A stretch of 64,000 nt of DNA from Acuticoccus kalidii (GCF_021556395.1 NZ_JAKGCS010000036.1:620001-684000); one strand, 5' to 3'. Positions 51,363 through 60,130 are shown, counted from the stretch's first letter. Program-made: numbers and translations. The notes: generated by a model from the letters alone, not told the origin.

Positions 51363-52299
51363 CGGGGCGCACGCCCATCGCGGTGAGCGCCTTGCGCCAG
51401 CGTTGCACGAAGACGGGCCTCAGATAACGCTGCGCCGTCCGCCGGCCCGCCGCGGCGATCGTCTCGGCACGGGCCGGGGAGGCGAGGAGGGTGAGGGCGG
51501 TCTCGGCGATATCCGCGACGGGGCCATAGCGCGTCACCATCGCGTTGCGGCCGGGCCGCATATAGTCCCGCCCGGCGATGCCATCGAGACCGCACACGGC
51601 GGTGCCCGCACCCATCGCCTCGAGCGGGGTGAGGCCGAAGCCTTCCGCCGGAACGAGGCTCAACAGCGTGCGCGCCGAGCCGATCCGGGCGAGGAGCGCG
51701 GCGTGGGAGGTCTTCTCGCCGGTGCCGAGCGGTTCGAGCCGCGCGGACGGGTGGCGCGCGGTGATGATCGCGCGGACCTCCTCGGCGAGTGTCTGGGAGA
51801 GCTTGTCCCGGCCCTTCACGTGGACGAGGATCCGGTCGGGATCACGCTCGCGCCAAGGCGGTGTCGGCGCCTCCGGCAGCGAGACATAGGCGGGAATGAC
51901 CCCGGTCTTGAGGCCGTAGGTGCGCTTCAGGAAGTCGCGAACCACGGTCGACACGCTGACATAATGGTCGAAATAGAGGTCGAGCAGGCTGAACGTCTTG
52001 AAGTCCTGCACGTACATGATCTTGCGGCCTGGAAAGCGCAGCCCGAACCCGTTGTTGGAGAAAGACGGGTTGCACAAGAGAATATCGTCCGCCTCGGCAA
52101 CCCCGAGCATCTCGTCGATCCCGATCGAGGGGAAGGGGTCGGGATAATGGAAAATGCCGTTGTCGGGCCCATGATCGCCCGTCGCCACGGCCACGGGGGA
52201 ATAACCGAAATCGTGATGCAGAATGCGGCCCACATCGTAGGCCATCAGCGTTCCGCCGTTCGGGATATAGGCGCCGACTATGAAGGCTCTTCGCGCCAT
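51340..52299 (-). CDS. Glycosyltransferase, GT4-like
   Basis: The 319-residue product has the GT-B arrangement: GAYIPNGGTLMAYDVGRI at the N-terminus and the E-x7-E signature in VPAEGFGLTPLEAMGAGTAV near residue 225, followed by GLDGIAGRDYM. It retains a conserved-looking MYVQDFKTFSLLDLYFDHY block. Donor and acceptor are unknown. The ATG at 52299 lies inside the end of the OxyR-like gene (22-nt overlap on the same strand), so it may be expressed from that gene's transcript. Its end overlaps the P-loop ATPase gene convergently. Confidence 0.8.
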   Translation of the reverse strand: MARRAFIVGAYIPNGGTLMAYDVGRILHHDFGYSPVAVATGDHGPDNGIFHYPDPFPSIGIDEMLGVAEADDILLCNPSFSNNGFGLRFPGRKIMYVQDFKTFSLLDLYFDHYVSVSTVVRDFLKRTYGLKTGVIPAYVSLPEAPTPPWRERDPDRILVHVKGRDKLSQTLAEEVRAIITARHPSARLEPLGTGEKTSHAALLARIGSARTLLSLVPAEGFGLTPLEAMGAGTAVCGLDGIAGRDYMRPGRNAMVTRYGPVADIAETALTLLASPARAETIAAAGRRTAQRYLRPVFVQRWRKALTAMGVRPVNGSPPR

Positions 52300-53255
52300 G
52301 CCGTCGCTTCCGCCCGTCCGGGGGCCTCGCGTCCTGTCGGAATGGGGCTGACGCCGGGCCCGTCGAGTGCCTTGCGCGCGGCCGATATGATTTGCCCGAC
52401 ATCCTGATAGCGCTCGCGCCCCGCCCGCACGACGAGCTGGAGCTGGCGGCCTTCATCGCGCGGTTCGAGCGTTGCGACGGATAGGTCGGTGAGCATCGGT
52501 CCGCTGCGGCGCACGAACGGTTCGGGCAGGATCGTGTCACCATGCCCGCCGCGCACGAGGCTGATGAGGGTCGCGAAGGAGGACGGGCCGATCCGCGTCG
52601 GCACCTGCGAGCCGGACCGGGCGTTCGAGCGGCGGATCGCGTCGGAGACCACCTCGCGAAAACAATGGCCTTCCTGCATGAGGAGGATCGGCCGGTCGAG
52701 CTCGTCGATGCTGATTTTCGCGGGCAGCGCGCTCGCGCTCGCGACCATCAGATGCTCGTCGACGAGGGGGATCGCGGTGAGGGAGGTGACGCGCGGCAGC
52801 GTCGCGGTGATCGCAAAATCGAGCCCGTCGGCGTTGACGCCGGCTTCGAGAGCGTCGCTCCGGTCTTCCACGAAGGTGACGTCGGCGCCGCCATTGAGCG
52901 GCGCGAGGCCGTTCAGAAAGCGGGCGGCGAAATAGGGGGCGATGGTCGGCAGGACGCCGAAGCGGATCGGGCGGCCGAGGAGCACGCCGTCGCCACGGGT
53001 GGTGCGCTGGACGCGGTAGAAGGAATCCATGATCTCGCGCGCGGTGGCGAGGACTTCGGCGCCTTCGGCCGTCACGGTCACGGAACCGTGGCGCCGCTCG
53101 ATCAGCGTCAGTCCCAACAATTCCTCCATGCGTCGCACTTGGGCCGACAGTGTGGGCTGGCTGATGCCGCACGCTTCGGCGGCGCGGGAAAACGACCCAT
53201 GTTCCGCGATCGCGATAAAGTATTCAAGGTCTCTGAAGCGCAAAAGTCGCATCAT
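52278..53255 (-). CDS. LysR-type regulator, OxyR-like with a single conserved cysteine
   Basis: The 325-residue LysR-family regulator has the N-terminal winged helix-turn-helix (FSRAAEACGISQPTLSAQVRR at about 22-42) and an effector domain that resembles OxyR: LLMQEGHCFREVV, where Cys198 aligns with the peroxide-sensing cysteine of OxyR. The second cysteine expected about nine residues later is replaced (no Cys in SDAIRRSNARSG), so the usual disulfide cannot form there. HTILPEPFVRRSG-like text (GDTILPEPFVRRSGPML) fits the family. It overlaps the downstream glycosyltransferase by 22 nt; target genes are unknown. Confidence 0.85.
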   Translation of the reverse strand: MMRLLRFRDLEYFIAIAEHGSFSRAAEACGISQPTLSAQVRRMEELLGLTLIERRHGSVTVTAEGAEVLATAREIMDSFYRVQRTTRGDGVLLGRPIRFGVLPTIAPYFAARFLNGLAPLNGGADVTFVEDRSDALEAGVNADGLDFAITATLPRVTSLTAIPLVDEHLMVASASALPAKISIDELDRPILLMQEGHCFREVVSDAIRRSNARSGSQVPTRIGPSSFATLISLVRGGHGDTILPEPFVRRSGPMLTDLSVATLEPRDEGRQLQLVVRAGRERYQDVGQIISAARKALDGPGVSPIPTGREAPGRAEATAWREEPS

Positions 53256-53720
53256 CGTAGGAGTGACTCCCCTTTTGTAAAATATTATTTCGTTAAATTA
53301 CAATTTTTACATTCAAGGGCTGTGTTGAAGGTCGATGCCTTTCATCTGTTTGTGGAAGCAAGTGTTTGCATTGCTGGCGCATATGAAATAATTCTAATTT
53401 ACTTATCGTTTCGAGTGCATCGCCATTCGCTCATTCTGTAAGCGTGGTGTCGATCCGCATTCGTATGTACTTCCTAATATGCTTTGGTTCGCAAACTTGC
53501 GCAATCTCGCTCTGTGGCCGGAGTCTCTATTGGTGCAATCTTCCTCGGCGCGCGTGATCCTTTGCGCGGCGAGGGCCCGTGTTTCGGGCGGGGGCCGCCG
53601 ATCGCCTGGAACACATGCATGCAATGCAGCGGCGGGCCGGCCGGGTCGGGCGCCATCGGCTACCCGGCCGTTTCGCGCCGGTGTATGATCGGGGCCGTTG
53701 AGGCTCGCCGGGAGGACCCC
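53256..53720. other. AT-rich intergenic region with palindromic sites
   Basis: About 465 nt without a supported gene, strongly AT-rich for the first 200 nt. It holds TGTAA-N17-TTACA (53276-53302) and TTCAA-N8-TTGAA (53312-53329), both inverted repeats suited to a LysR-type regulator, directly upstream of the OxyR-like gene. The rest (53420-53720) has only short frames that run into the VOC gene. Confidence 0.5.
53276..53329. promoter_or_regulatory. Candidate LysR-type operator sites
   Basis: Two inverted repeats, TGTAA-N17-TTACA (53276-53280/53298-53302) and TTCAA-N8-TTGAA (53312-53316/53325-53329), lie 20 to 75 nt upstream of the start of the OxyR-like regulator. Autoregulation by such proteins is common. 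Confidence 0.4.
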
Positions 53721-54104
53721 ATGGAGCAAGGCACGGTCTGTTGGTCGGAACTCGCCACGCGCGATGTCGAGGCGGCGAAAGCGCACTATGCGGCCCTCGT
53801 GGGGTGGACCTACGAAGCCGCTCCAATGGACGGGGGCACCTACTGGATCGCCTCCCGTTCGGGACGGCCGACGGCGGGCATCATGGACGTCGCCGCGATC
53901 CCGCACGAGGTGCCGCCCCACTGGCTCACATACATCGCCGTCGATGACATGGACGCTGCGGTCGCCACCGTGTCGGAGACCGGCGGCCACGTCATTCGCG
54001 AGCCCTTCGCGGTCCCGAATGTCGGCCGCATCGCGATCGTCAGCGAGCCGGGTGGCGGCGGCTATGGGCTCCTCGAGCCGGAAAAGCCGGCCGCGGCGAC
54101 CTGA
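53721..54104 (+). CDS. VOC superfamily (glyoxalase-like) protein
   Basis: The 127-residue product is a single vicinal-oxygen-chelate module: VCWSELATRDVEAAKAHYAALVGW at the start (quoted in part CWSELATRDVEAAKA), YWIASRSGRPTAGIMD and the FAVPNVGRIAIVSEPGGGGYGLLEP C-terminus (in part NVGRIAIVSEPGG). One module of beta-alpha-beta-beta-beta repeats needs a partner to form the metal site, so it probably acts as a dimer. GGGAGGA precedes the ATG at 53721. The upstream frame is open but is not coding. Substrate unknown. It converges on mgtE. Confidence 0.8.
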   Translation: MEQGTVCWSELATRDVEAAKAHYAALVGWTYEAAPMDGGTYWIASRSGRPTAGIMDVAAIPHEVPPHWLTYIAVDDMDAAVATVSETGGHVIREPFAVPNVGRIAIVSEPGGGGYGLLEPEKPAAAT

Positions 54105-54128
54105 TCGCGGCGCGGCACCCGTCCCGGT

Positions 54129-55499
54129 TCAGGGGAACGCGAACCACCACTGGGCAAGACCCAGGAAGACGAAGAAGCCGATCACGTCCGTCAGCGTCGT
54201 CAGGAACACCGACGAGGCGACGGCGGGATCGACTCCGAGCCGGTTGAGCAGCATCGGCATCGTCGCGCCGAAAAAGCCGGCGCAGAAGATGTTGAAAACG
54301 ATCGCCGCGGCGATCAGGCAGCCGAGTTCGGGGCTCCCGAACCAGATCCCGGCGACGAGCCCCACCGAAGCCGCGACCGTGCCGCCATTGATCAGCGCGA
54401 CCAGAATCTCGCGGCCGATCACCCGCAGGACGTTGCGCTTGGTGATCTGGCGCTGCGAGATCGCTCGGACCGTCACCGTCATCGCCTGAATGCCGGCATT
54501 GCCGCCGAGCGCGGTGACCACCGGCATCAGGATCGCGAGCGCGACCATCGCGGCGATCGTGTCGTCGAAGAGGGCGATCACCCCCGAGGCGAGGAAGGCG
54601 GTGACCATGTTGATCATCAGCCACGGGATGCGCGTGCGCGCGACATAAAGCGGCGTGTCGGACAGTTCCGCGTCACCGGCACCAGCGAGGGCGCGGATAT
54701 CCTCGTCCGCCTCCGCCTCGATGACGTCGACGATATCGTCAATCGTGAGGATGCCGACGAGCCTGTCGCCGTCATCGACCACAGCGGCCGACAGGAGGTC
54801 GTAGCGTTGGAAGAGGCGGGCGGCCTCCTCCTGGTCCTCGTCGGCCCGGATCGTGATGGGCTCCTCGTCCATGATCTCGGTGATCTTCACCGGACGGCGG
54901 GTGCGGAGGAGCCGGTCGAGCGCCACCGTGCCGAGAAGGCGGAAGGCGGCATCGACCACATAGATTTCGGTAAACTCGTCCGGGAGGTCTTCCTCTTCGC
55001 GCAGCGTGTCGATCACCTGGCCGACGGTCCAGAAGGGCGGCATCGCGACGAAGTCGGTCTGCATCCGACGGCCGGCGCTCTCCTCCGGAAAGTCGAGCGA
55101 GCGCTTGAGCCGATGGCGCATCGCGAAGGGGAGCTGGGCGAGGATCGCCTCGGACTGCGCGTCGTCGAGATCCTCGAGGATGTAGACCGCGTCATCCGAA
55201 TCGAGATCGGCGAGACCGTCGGCGACGGCCTTCGGTTCGAGCTCCGACAGGATCTGCAGGCGGACCGGCTCTTCGAGCTCGGTGAGCGCAGTGAAGTCGA
55301 ACGCGTCGCCGAGAAGGCGGACGAGTTCGACCCGGTTTTCCGGATCGAGCCGGGACAGAAGCTCGGCGACGTCGCTCTCGTGCAGCGGCTCGAGGAGCAC
55401 GACGAGGCGTTCGCGGTCGCCCTCCTTCACGAGCGCGACGACGTCTTCGATAAGGTCTTCCGTGACGGTCGCTTCGTCTTCCGTCGAGATGTCAGCCAT
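54129..55499 (-). CDS. mgtE: Magnesium transporter MgtE
   Basis: MgtE is a magnesium channel gated by cytoplasmic magnesium. The 456-residue product has the helical N domain (about 25-140) with HESDVAELLSRLDPENRVELV, tandem CBS domains (about 150-270: FTEIYVVDAAFRLLGTV and LLSAAVVDDGDRLVGILTIDD, quoted in part) and the five-helix channel with NMVTAFLASGV, PVVTALGGNAGIQAMTV and a C-terminal GFFVFLGLA. The start at 55499 fits the family; the frame upstream is not conserved. No Mg riboswitch-like leader was recognised. It converges on the VOC gene. Confidence 0.95.
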   Translation of the reverse strand: MADISTEDEATVTEDLIEDVVALVKEGDRERLVVLLEPLHESDVAELLSRLDPENRVELVRLLGDAFDFTALTELEEPVRLQILSELEPKAVADGLADLDSDDAVYILEDLDDAQSEAILAQLPFAMRHRLKRSLDFPEESAGRRMQTDFVAMPPFWTVGQVIDTLREEEDLPDEFTEIYVVDAAFRLLGTVALDRLLRTRRPVKITEIMDEEPITIRADEDQEEAARLFQRYDLLSAAVVDDGDRLVGILTIDDIVDVIEAEADEDIRALAGAGDAELSDTPLYVARTRIPWLMINMVTAFLASGVIALFDDTIAAMVALAILMPVVTALGGNAGIQAMTVTVRAISQRQITKRNVLRVIGREILVALINGGTVAASVGLVAGIWFGSPELGCLIAAAIVFNIFCAGFFGATMPMLLNRLGVDPAVASSVFLTTLTDVIGFFVFLGLAQWWFAFP

Positions 55500-55686
55500 T
55501 CCGTTTCCCTGGTTTGGCTGAAGAAGGCGCACCGCCCGCTTCGCGTCGTCCGATCTCGGTGAGGTGGATAGCACGCCCGCCGCCGCCGCGCAGGATCGCG
55601 TGAAGGCTTCGCGTGCGACGAGTCCCCGCGCGATGAGCGATTGCAGCCGAATGCGGCATCCCCGTCACGCCCGGGAGGCGGGCATG

Positions 55687-55724
55687 AAAAAGCCCTCGGG
55701 TGCAAAGCACGCCGAGGGCTTTTT
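55687..55724 (-). terminator. Terminator downstream of tRNA-Leu
   Basis: GCCCTCGG (55692-55699) pairs with CCGAGGGC (55712-55719), with an A-run before and TTTTT after; the loop can form a further GTGC/GCAC pairing. It is about 40 nt beyond the 3' end of the minus-strand tRNA-Leu and could act in both directions. Confidence 0.85.
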
Positions 55725-55763
55725 CAGTTCCATTCCCTCCGGTCAGAGACCTTTGAGGAGGGA

Positions 55764-55848
55764 TGGTGCGGTCGAGAAGACTCGAACTTCCACGGGTTGC
55801 CCCACAGCGACCTCAACGCTGCGCGTCTACCAATTCCGCCACGACCGC
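55764..55848 (-). tRNA. tRNA-Leu (anticodon GAG)
   Basis: An 85-nt class II tRNA with encoded CCA on the minus strand. Acceptor GCGGTCG/CGACCGC, anticodon stem CAGCG/CGCTG with loop TTGAGGT giving GAG (codons CUC/CUU), and a long variable arm (GTGGGGCAACCCGT region). The T loop is TTCGAGT. Confidence 0.97.
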
Positions 55849-55859
55849 GGTGAGCCGGG

Positions 55860-55888
55860 GAAGTAGCATCGACCTTCCGACCTTTCAA
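55860..55888 (-). promoter_or_regulatory. Promoter of tRNA-Leu
   Basis: On the minus strand TTGAAA (55883-55888) and TACTTC (55860-55865) are 17 nt apart, with the tRNA 5' end 12 nt after the -10 element. Confidence 0.6.
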
Positions 55889-55977
55889 GCGTCCTTTTGG
55901 CCGTCTACATGAGGTTTTCGACAAGGCCAGGGAAAAGAGCGCGAAAACTGCGCGCTCCCGGCGAAAAGGACGCTGCG

Positions 55978-56664
55978 ATGCAACCGGTGGATTGGGCGAT
56001 TTCCGAAACGCTCGTGGATTATCAACAGGCTGTGGCCGAAATGGAGGCGCGCGCGGCCGCGATCGCCGAGGGGAGCGCCAGCGAGCTCGTCTGGCTTTTG
56101 GAGCATCCGCCGCTCTATACGGCCGGCACCAGCGCCAACCCCGAGGATCTCGTCGCCCCCGACCGCTTTCCGGTGATCAAGACCGGCCGGGGCGGGCAAT
56201 ACACCTATCACGGCCCCGGCCAGCGGGTGGCTTATGCGATGATGGATCTGCGCGGGCGCGGGCGCGACGTGCGCTGCTATGTCCACAATCTCGAAGGCTG
56301 GTTGATCGACACGCTGAAGGCCTTCGGGGTCGACGGCGAGCGGCGCGAGGGGCGCGTCGGCGTCTGGGTGCGTCGGCCGGACGGCTCGGGCGAGGACAAG
56401 ATTGCCGCGATCGGCGTCCGCGTGCGGCGCTGGGCGACGCTTCACGGCGTCTCGCTCAATGTCGAGCCGGACCTTGAGCATTTCACAGGGATCGTTCCCT
56501 GCGGCGTTCGCGCGCACGGCGTGACGAGCCTCGTCGATCTCGGCCGCATCGTGTCGATGGAGGAGGTCGACGCCGCGCTCGAGGAGGCGTTCCGCGCACG
56601 CTTCGGGCCGACGCGGCGCGCCGTGCCGCCACAGGCGTCGATCGCCCGCGAGAGCGCGGCCTGA
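55978..56664 (+). CDS. lipB: Octanoyl-[ACP]:protein N-octanoyltransferase LipB
   Basis: LipB moves octanoate from acyl carrier protein to lipoyl domains of 2-oxoacid dehydrogenases and the glycine cleavage H protein. The 228-residue product, from the ATG at 55978 after AAAAGGA, has the catalytic Cys175 in GIVPCGVRAHGVTSL and the partner Lys141 in EDKIAAIGVR, plus TYHGPGQRVAYAMMDLR (in part YTYHGPGQ) and CYVHNLEGWLID. Length is normal. It stands alone, with acyP convergent and tRNA-Leu upstream. A longer start at 55897 would add basic residues not seen in the family. Confidence 0.95.
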   Translation: MQPVDWAISETLVDYQQAVAEMEARAAAIAEGSASELVWLLEHPPLYTAGTSANPEDLVAPDRFPVIKTGRGGQYTYHGPGQRVAYAMMDLRGRGRDVRCYVHNLEGWLIDTLKAFGVDGERREGRVGVWVRRPDGSGEDKIAAIGVRVRRWATLHGVSLNVEPDLEHFTGIVPCGVRAHGVTSLVDLGRIVSMEEVDAALEEAFRARFGPTRRAVPPQASIARESAA

Positions 56665-56744
56665 CGCGCTTTGCGGCCACACGGCGCGCCGCGCTTGCGA
56701 CGGGAACGACGAGAGAGGCGCCGCATGGCGCCAGCGGTCTAGCC

Positions 56745-57020
56745 CTAGCCGCTCGGCAGGATCACAAAGCCGTCGACCGCCTTCATGTCGACCGGGTCGA
56801 GGCCGATCGAGACGACTTCGGCGGCGGGCGGGCCTTTGCGGCAGCGGGTGAGCATGGCGTCCACCGCCGCGCTGTCGCCGATGAAGACCGCCTCCACCGT
56901 GCCGTCGGGCAGGTTGCGAACCGTCCCTGAGAGGCCGAGCGATTCGGCCTCGCGCCGGCACCATTCGCGGTAGCCGACGCCCTGCACGCGCCCCGATATG
57001 ATGAAGCGGGTCGCGTTCAT
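56745..57020 (-). CDS. acyP: Acylphosphatase
   Basis: A 91-residue acylphosphatase that hydrolyses carboxyl-phosphate bonds. Both catalytic residues are present: Arg18 in RVQGVGYREW and Asn36 in TVRNLPDG. The ISGRVQGVGYR phosphate loop is intact. It overlaps the stop of the biotin-carboxylase gene by 4 nt (ATGA), so it is translated with that subunit; this pairing has been noted in other alphaproteobacteria, although its meaning is unclear. Confidence 0.93.
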   Translation of the reverse strand: MNATRFIISGRVQGVGYREWCRREAESLGLSGTVRNLPDGTVEAVFIGDSAAVDAMLTRCRKGPPAAEVVSIGLDPVDMKAVDGFVILPSG

Positions 57021-58999
57021 TCGAATTCGAGCATCACCGTGTCGACCGCAAGGCTCGCCCCTTCGGCGACGTGAACGGCCTTGACCGTCCCGGCGCGATC
57101 GGCACGGATGACGTTCTCCATCTTCATCGCCTCGATGACGGCGAGCGCTTGCCCGTCATCGACCTTGTCCCCGGCCTTCACGTTGAGCGAGACGACGAGG
57201 CCCGGCATCGGGCAGAGCACCTTCTTGCCGCCGTCGGCGAGGGCGACCTCTGGCATATAGGCGGTGAGGTCGGCGATGCGCGGGCGGCGCACCTTCAGCT
57301 TGGCACGCATCCCGCGCCAGGTGAGGCTCGTCGCATGCGAGGCGCGATGGAAACTGAGCGAGACCGCCCGCCCGCCGACATGGCCGGACCACACGCCGCG
57401 CCCGCCGCCGCCGTCGGAGGCCACCTCGATCGACCCGTCGCCGATCGCGATCACCCAGCCTTTGCCGTTCTTCGTCACGGTCCCGTCGACCCGCGTGTCG
57501 TCCTCGAAGATCGCGGAGAGGGCGCCGGGCATCGGCGTCGGATGCTGACCGAAACCGGCGCGGCGGACGGCGTCACGCGCCTCCTCGGCGAAGGCGACCG
57601 CGGCCATCACGATGCGCCCGTCATCGTCCAGCGGACGGGTCGCCTGCTCGGGAAACTCCTCGGCGATGAAGCCCGTCGACAGGTGGCCGGAGCGCCAGCG
57701 CGGGTGCGCCATCAGCGCCGACAGGAAGACCCCATTGTGGCGGATGCCCTCGATCGAGACGCGGTCGAGCGCGTCGCTCATCGCGTCGATCGCCGCGTTC
57801 CTGTTCGGCCCGTGGGTGATCACCTTGGCGATCATCGGATCGTAGAAGCGCGAGATCTCGGAGCCCTCCACGACGCCGGTATCGACGCGCGTCGTGGTGT
57901 GGCCGCTGTGCGCCTCGGGCATTGCGAGGCGCCGCAAGCGGCCGATCGAGGGAAGGAAATTGCGGTCCGGGTCCTCGGCATAGAGGCGGCTCTCGATCGC
58001 CCAGCCGTTCGCCACGATGTCGCTCTGCCGGTGGCGCAGCGTCTCCCCCGCCGCAACGCGAATCATCTCCTCGACGAGATCGAGCCCGGTGATGAGCTCC
58101 GTCACCGGGTGCTCCACCTGAAGGCGGGTGTTCATTTCGAGGAAATAGAAATTCGCGTCCTGGTCGGCGACGAACTCCACCGTGCCGGCCGAATCGTAGT
58201 TCACCGCCTTGGCGAGCGCGACGGCCTGCGCGCCCATCGCCTCCCGCGTCGCCTCGTCGAGCAGCGGGGAGGGGGCCTCCTCGATGACCTTCTGATTGCG
58301 TCGCTGGATCGAGCATTCGCGTTCGAGAAGGTGGATGACGTTGCCGTGCTTGTCGCCGAGCACCTGGATCTCGATGTGGCGCGGGTCGACGATGAATTTC
58401 TCCACGAAGACGCGCTCGTCACCGAAGGACGAGGCGGCCTCGGAGCGGGCGCGGTCGAAGCCCTCCTGCACTTCGGCGGCGGAGTGGGCGATGCGCATGC
58501 CCTTGCCGCCACCGCCGGCCGAGGCCTTGATCATGACCGGAAAGCCGATCTCCGACGCGATCTTCGCCGCTTCCTCGGCCGTTTCGATCGCACCGGCGCC
58601 GCCCGGAACGGTCGAAACGCCGGCCGCCTCGGCGCGGCGCTTCGATTCGATCTTGTCGCCCATCGCTTCGATCGCGCCCGGATTGGGGCCGATGAACACG
58701 ATCCCGGCCGCGGCGAGCGCCTGCGGGAAGGCTGCGCGCTCCGACAGGAAGCCGTAACCCGGATGGACCGCCTCGGCGCCGGTCTTGCGGCAGGCCTCGA
58801 TGATGGCGTCGATATCGAGATAGGATTGTGCGGCGGGCGGCGGGCCGATGCGCACCGCTTCGTCCGCCATTTCGACATGCGGCGCATGGCGGTCCGCATC
58901 GGAATAGACGGCGACGGTGGCGATGTTCAGCCGGCGGCACGTCTTGATGACGCGGCATGCGATCTCGCCACGGTTCGCCACCAGGATCTTCTCGAACAT
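57017..58999 (-). CDS. pccA: Propionyl-CoA carboxylase alpha (biotin) subunit
   Basis: The 660-residue protein contains an N-terminal biotin carboxylase (ATP-grasp; FEKILVANRGEIACRVIK, the Gly-rich ASAGGGGKGMRIA, EFVADQDANFYFLEMNTRLQVEHPVTE in part), a middle BT-like domain (RMRAKLKVRRPRIADL region with GVWSGHVGG) and a C-terminal biotinyl domain with the target Lys626 in IEAMKMENV preceded by CPMPGLVVSL. The pattern of the middle and C-terminal segments resembles PccA more than methylcrotonyl-CoA carboxylase, though MccA cannot be excluded. The beta subunit is elsewhere. It overlaps acyP. Confidence 0.9.
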   Translation of the reverse strand: MFEKILVANRGEIACRVIKTCRRLNIATVAVYSDADRHAPHVEMADEAVRIGPPPAAQSYLDIDAIIEACRKTGAEAVHPGYGFLSERAAFPQALAAAGIVFIGPNPGAIEAMGDKIESKRRAEAAGVSTVPGGAGAIETAEEAAKIASEIGFPVMIKASAGGGGKGMRIAHSAAEVQEGFDRARSEAASSFGDERVFVEKFIVDPRHIEIQVLGDKHGNVIHLLERECSIQRRNQKVIEEAPSPLLDEATREAMGAQAVALAKAVNYDSAGTVEFVADQDANFYFLEMNTRLQVEHPVTELITGLDLVEEMIRVAAGETLRHRQSDIVANGWAIESRLYAEDPDRNFLPSIGRLRRLAMPEAHSGHTTTRVDTGVVEGSEISRFYDPMIAKVITHGPNRNAAIDAMSDALDRVSIEGIRHNGVFLSALMAHPRWRSGHLSTGFIAEEFPEQATRPLDDDGRIVMAAVAFAEEARDAVRRAGFGQHPTPMPGALSAIFEDDTRVDGTVTKNGKGWVIAIGDGSIEVASDGGGGRGVWSGHVGGRAVSLSFHRASHATSLTWRGMRAKLKVRRPRIADLTAYMPEVALADGGKKVLCPMPGLVVSLNVKAGDKVDDGQALAVIEAMKMENVIRADRAGTVKAVHVAEGASLAVDTVMLEFE

Positions 59000-59077
59000 A
59001 TCCCGCCCTTCGTCGAACTCTAGCCTATGCTTTTAGGGGAGCGTCCGCGTCGAAGTCCAACCGAAAGAGGAACGGTC

Positions 59078-59410
59078 GTGATCAATGCACTCGTGGTCCT
59101 GTTGGGACTGCAATTGATGGGGGAGGTCGTCGTCAATCTGTTCGGCTTGCCGATTCCGGGGCCGGTTCTGGGCGGCGGCGCGCTTGCCGTCATCCTCCTC
59201 GCCCGGGGGCGGGTCGGGGCGGAGCTGTCCTCGACGGCGCACGTCATCTTGCGCAACCTGTCGCTCCTGTTCGTCCCGGCGGCGGTCGGCGTGATCGAAT
59301 ATCGCGACATGTTCGTCGCCTACGGCTTGCCGCTCTTCGTGACGGTTCTCGGCTCCACGATGCTCGCGATGGCCGCGGCGGCGCTGGTTTTCCGCTGGGT
59401 CGGGCGCTGA
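59078..59410 (+). CDS. LrgA/CidA-like membrane protein
   Basis: A 110-residue holin-like protein of the LrgA/CidA family, with four hydrophobic segments: INALVVLLGLQLMGEVVVNLF, GPVLGGGALAVILLAR, ILRNLSLLFVPAAVGVIEY and the C-terminal helix (each quoted in part). The motif LFVPAAVGV with the preceding LRNLSLL is the family signature. The GTG at 59078 follows AGAGG at 7 nt. It is 3 nt from the next gene, the LrgB partner, with which it probably forms a pair that modulates murein hydrolase export or moves small metabolites such as pyruvate. Name by family only. Confidence 0.85.
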   Translation: MINALVVLLGLQLMGEVVVNLFGLPIPGPVLGGGALAVILLARGRVGAELSSTAHVILRNLSLLFVPAAVGVIEYRDMFVAYGLPLFVTVLGSTMLAMAAAALVFRWVGR

Positions 59411-59413
59411 GCG

Positions 59414-60130
59414 ATGGGGGACGATGTCTCGCTCTTGTGGGTCTATCTGTCGGAACGTCCGCTCACCTGGCTGACGGCGACGGTGACGGCCTATGCGATC
59501 GCCGACCGGATCGCGCTGTCGGTCGGCCGGCACCCGCTCTTCAACCCGGTGGTGCTCGCCGCAATCATCGTGATCGCCGTCCTCACGCTCACCGGCACGC
59601 CCTTTCCGGTCTATTTCGAGGGCGCCCAGTTCGTGCACTTCATGCTCGGACCGGCGACGGTGGCGCTCGCCATCCCGCTTGTGGAGAACTGGGGAACGGT
59701 GAAGCGCGCGGCGCGGCCGATTGCGGCGGCGCTCGTCGCTGCGGCGCTGACGGCGGTCGGCTCGGCGCTGGCGCTCGGCTGGGCGTTCGGCCTGCCGCGC
59801 GACGTCCTCGTCTCGCTCGCGCCGAAATCGGTGACGACGCCGATCGCGATGGGCATCTCCGCCTCGCTCGGCGGGATCCCCGCGCTGACCGCGATCCTCG
59901 TCATAATGACGGGGGTGTGCGGGGCGATGACCGTGACGCCGCTGATGAACGCGCTCAAGATGCGCGACATGGCGGCCCGAGGCTTCGCCGCCGGCGTCGC
60001 CGCGCACGGGATCGGCACGGCGCGCGCCTTTCAGGTGGATCCGCTCGCGGGCGCCTTTGCCGGCATCGGCATGGCGCTCAACGGCGCCTTCACCGCGCTT
60101 CTCGTGCCGCTCCTCCTCGGCCTGTTCTGA
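59414..60130 (+). CDS. LrgB family membrane protein
   Basis: The 238-residue product is the LrgB/CidB-type partner with about seven hydrophobic segments. The family signature is seen in FLGPATVALAIPL-like FMLGPATVALAIPLVENW and in PKSVTTPIAMGISASLGGIPALTA (in part KSVTTPIAMGI), and GFAAGVAAHGIGTARAF near the C-terminus. It is downstream of the LrgA-like gene with a 3-nt gap. The pair has been linked to autolysis control and to uptake of pyruvate or glycolate in different organisms; the substrate here is unknown. It converges on the next gene. Confidence 0.92.
   Translation: MGDDVSLLWVYLSERPLTWLTATVTAYAIADRIALSVGRHPLFNPVVLAAIIVIAVLTLTGTPFPVYFEGAQFVHFMLGPATVALAIPLVENWGTVKRAARPIAAALVAAALTAVGSALALGWAFGLPRDVLVSLAPKSVTTPIAMGISASLGGIPALTAILVIMTGVCGAMTVTPLMNALKMRDMAARGFAAGVAAHGIGTARAFQVDPLAGAFAGIGMALNGAFTALLVPLLLGLF

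Noticed and set aside
53484..53720. N-terminal extension of the VOC protein upstream of 53721
   Set aside because: The frame is open but has no conserved residues, and GGGAGGA is placed correctly for the ATG at 53721.
57071..59023. A 650-codon plus-strand frame opposite pccA
   Set aside because: Shadow of the strongly conserved carboxylase gene; no domain on this strand.
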